Below, in pieces: positions 62,136-64,000 of a DNA stretch of 64,000 nucleotides. Position numbers and translations under genes: made by a program. This stretch comes from Providencia alcalifaciens (GTDB lineage Bacteria > Pseudomonadota > Gammaproteobacteria > Enterobacterales > Enterobacteriaceae). The stretch covers positions 3,658,001 to 3,722,000 of the forward strand of contig NZ_CP084296.1 of the NCBI RefSeq assembly GCF_020271745.1, read 5' to 3'. The notes beneath the pieces were generated by a model. That model saw nothing but the letters and a program-made list of their open reading frames with translations. It was not told where the DNA came from and searched no databases. Positions within the stretch are counted from its first letter, which is position 1, and the number at the start of each line of letters is the position of its first letter.

Positions 62136-62822
62136 ATGTCTATAGCTAAACGGTTGTTAGATGCGCGAATAAAAGCCGGAATGAGCCAAGCAGATCTGGC
62201 AGAAAAAGTCGGTGTTAGTCAGCAATCCATTCAAAAGATTGAAGCGGGTCAAACAAATTCACCTCGTCGAATTGCTGATATCGCGAAGGCTGTTAATGTA
62301 TCTGCTCAGTGGCTGCAGTTCGGTACCCATGATGGAAACGGGTTAAAAACAGAGTTTGAAGTAAAGGAATGGGAAGAAATCCCTAGTCATGGCAATGTTG
62401 AATTTGTCGATATTCCGGTACTTGATATTGAACTAGCAGCAGGAAGCGGATCTAGCGCAGAACTTATTGAATTAGAAGAATATACCTACCCATTCAGAAG
62501 GGATGAATTACGTAAATATGGCGTTTCTGCAAGTAATGCAAGGATAGTTAAAATAGTTGGAAATAGTCTCTACCCTGTTCTTAATGGTGGTGATTTAGTA
62601 GCCGTTGATATCACCAAAAGAGATATCAAAGATGGGGATCTTTATGCAATAAGAGATGGTGTTTTATTGCGCGTTAAGATCTTGATATATCGACCTGATG
62701 GCGGACTAATAATACGTAGCTTTAATAGGGACGAATACCCTGATGAGCAGCTACCTAGAAGTGAAGCTGTCACCAGAGTTCATGTTATTGGTAGGGTCTT
62801 TTGGTCATCAAGAAGCTGGTAA
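62136..62822 (+). CDS. CI-type prophage repressor (HTH + S24 peptidase)
   Basis: 228 aa from ATG at 62136. HTH at about 5-60 (MSQADLAEKVGVSQQSIQKI). Self-cleavage domain of the LexA type: cleavage site AG at 102-103 in ELAAGSGS, Ser144 in VGNSLYPVL and Lys181 in LLRVKIL. RecA-triggered cleavage should induce the phage, in agreement with the LexA-controlled dinI-like gene. A start 5 codons earlier is possible (MGGITM). Confidence 0.93.
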   Translation: MSIAKRLLDARIKAGMSQADLAEKVGVSQQSIQKIEAGQTNSPRRIADIAKAVNVSAQWLQFGTHDGNGLKTEFEVKEWEEIPSHGNVEFVDIPVLDIELAAGSGSSAELIELEEYTYPFRRDELRKYGVSASNARIVKIVGNSLYPVLNGGDLVAVDITKRDIKDGDLYAIRDGVLLRVKILIYRPDGGLIIRSFNRDEYPDEQLPRSEAVTRVHVIGRVFWSSRSW

Positions 62823-63692
62823 GAATTTCATTAAAATATCTTCTGTAGTTATTTTAATACTAGATTTACCACTATCTCTATCTTCAATAGCCTTCTCAAT
62901 TTTTCGCCCGTGGCTGGAGTACCTCCAATCGCGGGATGATAGAGCTCCAATTACAAGGTAATCAGCAGATTGTGTCACCCTATCAATAACTTTACCTCCT
63001 GCCTTCTCTATAATTTCTGAAACTAAAGATCTCTTTCCTGTCACGAAATTTCCAGTCAAACAAACTGTTGCACCAATTACATTGAAATTATCAATGTCGT
63101 CACATGGTAAATGGCATGAGAGTCCGTCAACAATCCCGCTATCTAGATCTGTACCAGAGAAATCAACCATGGCTTTATAAAGCAGCTCACTTTCGCTTTT
63201 CTCTATAATTCCATCCTCTTTAATGGATTTAATTAGTTCATATAAGTGCTTGCCAGGATAATTTCTCTTTAGCATTCCATTCTGAGTAAGCCACCAGTCA
63301 AGATAATTAATCTCATCAATGCCCAACTGTCTATCCGCAACTATTCCTTTGCACAAGCCATTGAGTAGATTGATATCTGACTCTTTTGAATATAAGTCAA
63401 TATTTGGCATATCCATTATTGACCGCTGAACCTCTAGTAAAACGCCTTTCAATTCTTCTCTTTCATCTGCTGTAATCACTCCATCATCCAGAACTCTTGC
63501 TATTCTTTCCTGTAAAAGCACTACAAATGGGTTGTCTGAAATTTGCTCTGAGTCAGAAAGCCATGTGGTCATGTAAATAATTTCAGAATCTGATAGTTCA
63601 TTGTCTGATAAAACGCCATCGATAATAGAAATTAGGTTCGCAAATAGCTTGTCTCTATTCTGCTTATAGTTAAAAGCTGGGTTGATATTCAT
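62808..63692 (-). CDS. BRCT-domain protein in the immunity region
   Basis: 294 aa. N-terminal two-thirds helical and acidic, with TerB-like repeats (DGVLSDNELSDSEIIYM and DDGVITADEREELKG share a pattern). C-terminal BRCT domain from about residue 205: GATVCLTGNFVTGKRSLVSE, EKAGGKVIDRVTQSADYLVI, as in DNA ligase LigA and polymerase-type BRCTs. It is convergent with cI, overlapping its end by 15 bases, at the lambda rex position. Expressed from near the left operator in the lysogen. Function not known; phage exclusion or DNA-end sensing is an inference. Confidence 0.8.
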   Translation of the reverse strand: MNINPAFNYKQNRDKLFANLISIIDGVLSDNELSDSEIIYMTTWLSDSEQISDNPFVVLLQERIARVLDDGVITADEREELKGVLLEVQRSIMDMPNIDLYSKESDINLLNGLCKGIVADRQLGIDEINYLDWWLTQNGMLKRNYPGKHLYELIKSIKEDGIIEKSESELLYKAMVDFSGTDLDSGIVDGLSCHLPCDDIDNFNVIGATVCLTGNFVTGKRSLVSEIIEKAGGKVIDRVTQSADYLVIGALSSRDWRYSSHGRKIEKAIEDRDSGKSSIKITTEDILMKFLPAS

Positions 63693-63734
63693 AGTCTCTC
63701 CTATTTTCTCTATCCTTTAATTTTCTTTAACTTA

Positions 63735-63840
63735 AATCAAACAACATAAAGTTGTTGACTTTAGTTTTGAATACAACTAAATTACAACCAAATGGTGTTT
63801 TGAGAAGTTATTCTTATATACAACTTTGACAACTTAGGAG
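63735..63840. promoter_or_regulatory. Left operator and promoter pL
   Basis: ACAACATAAAGTTGT (63741-63755) and ACAACTTTGACAACTT (63820-63835) resemble the right operator; the second is the same 16 bases as at 62058-62073. A promoter TTGACT (63755-63760)-N17-TAAATT (63778-63783) overlaps the first and points rightwards into the left operon. Confidence 0.75.
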
Positions 63841-63845
63841 TACTT

Positions 63846-64000
63846 ATGCATACCACTCCAATAGAACCAATCGTAACCTTTAGCGTGCCAATGTCTCAGG
63901 AAGATGCGCAGGCGTGGATCCTTCAAAAGGCCGCTGAATTTAATACCCTTGAGTCACTTAAGTCTAAACAGGCTCTGTACGAGCAAGAGAAAGAAGATTT
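63846..64000 (+). CDS. First gene of the left early operon (3' partial)
   Basis: ATG at 63846 with AGGAG 5 bases upstream. 51 codons visible: MHTTPIEPIVTFSVPMSQED then AQAWILQKAAEFNTLE and a charged helix; the frame is open to the window edge. It is directly behind pL, so an early lytic or establishment protein. Function unknown. Confidence 0.6.
   Translation, partial: MHTTPIEPIVTFSVPMSQEDAQAWILQKAAEFNTLESLKSKQALYEQEKED

Noticed and set aside
1-64000. CRISPR arrays and insertion sequences
   Set aside because: No regularly spaced repeats with spacers and no transposase with terminal inverted repeats were seen.

Overview
The window looks like a chromosome segment of an enteric bacterium of the Morganellaceae, most likely Providencia. 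The protein families, gene neighbourhoods (mdtC-baeSR-trhP, the sRNA CyaR, pagP, glpM, yddG, brnQ) and low GC fit that group. The genus is inferred from recalled protein similarity; no search was run.

Bases 1 to about 27,700 are host chromosome. They hold the end of the MdtABC efflux operon with BaeSR, the tRNA hydroxylase trhP, the CRP-type sRNA cyaR, thiD, pagP, transporters for aromatic, branched-chain and alanine-type substrates, a small AraC regulator, a Cof phosphatase, and then an AT-rich accessory stretch (16 to 27.7 kb) of small exported proteins, a Tat-exported aminotransferase and three decayed genes (DUF1543, NTF2-like, YnfC-like).

From about 28,122 a lambda-like prophage begins. 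Its left border is a displaced 3' end of icd (167 bp), the attachment site used by phage 21 and e14. A second copy of the att-proximal sequence lies 1.2 kb inside and brackets an acetyltransferase gene. Integrase and the other border must lie beyond base 64,000. Most phage genes are on the minus strand. Read from right to left they are: immunity region (operators, cI-type repressor, Cro-like and CII-like regulators, and a BRCT-domain gene next to cI), replication gene with 15-bp iterons, rusA, antiterminator Q with a late promoter and terminator, lysis cassette (holin, SAR lysozyme, Rz/Rz1), HNH nuclease and terminase, HK97-type portal, protease and capsid, connectors, tail genes with a -1 frameshift (gpG/gpGT), tape measure, tail tip (broken J) and fibre. 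The left end is a set of lysogenic-conversion genes: dinI-like with two LexA boxes, cspA with its thermosensor leader and a ymcF-like gene, psiE and a ymgB-like gene.

The most unusual structure is a cassette present three times in the prophage (about 30.5-31.0, 32.0-32.3 and 55.5-55.8 kb). It has a 73-bp hairpin-rich leader, then a 34-51 aa single-membrane-segment peptide, then a tRNA-like sequence with an oversized anticodon arm. I do not recognise it; it could be a small RNA/peptide toxin system or a translation decoy.
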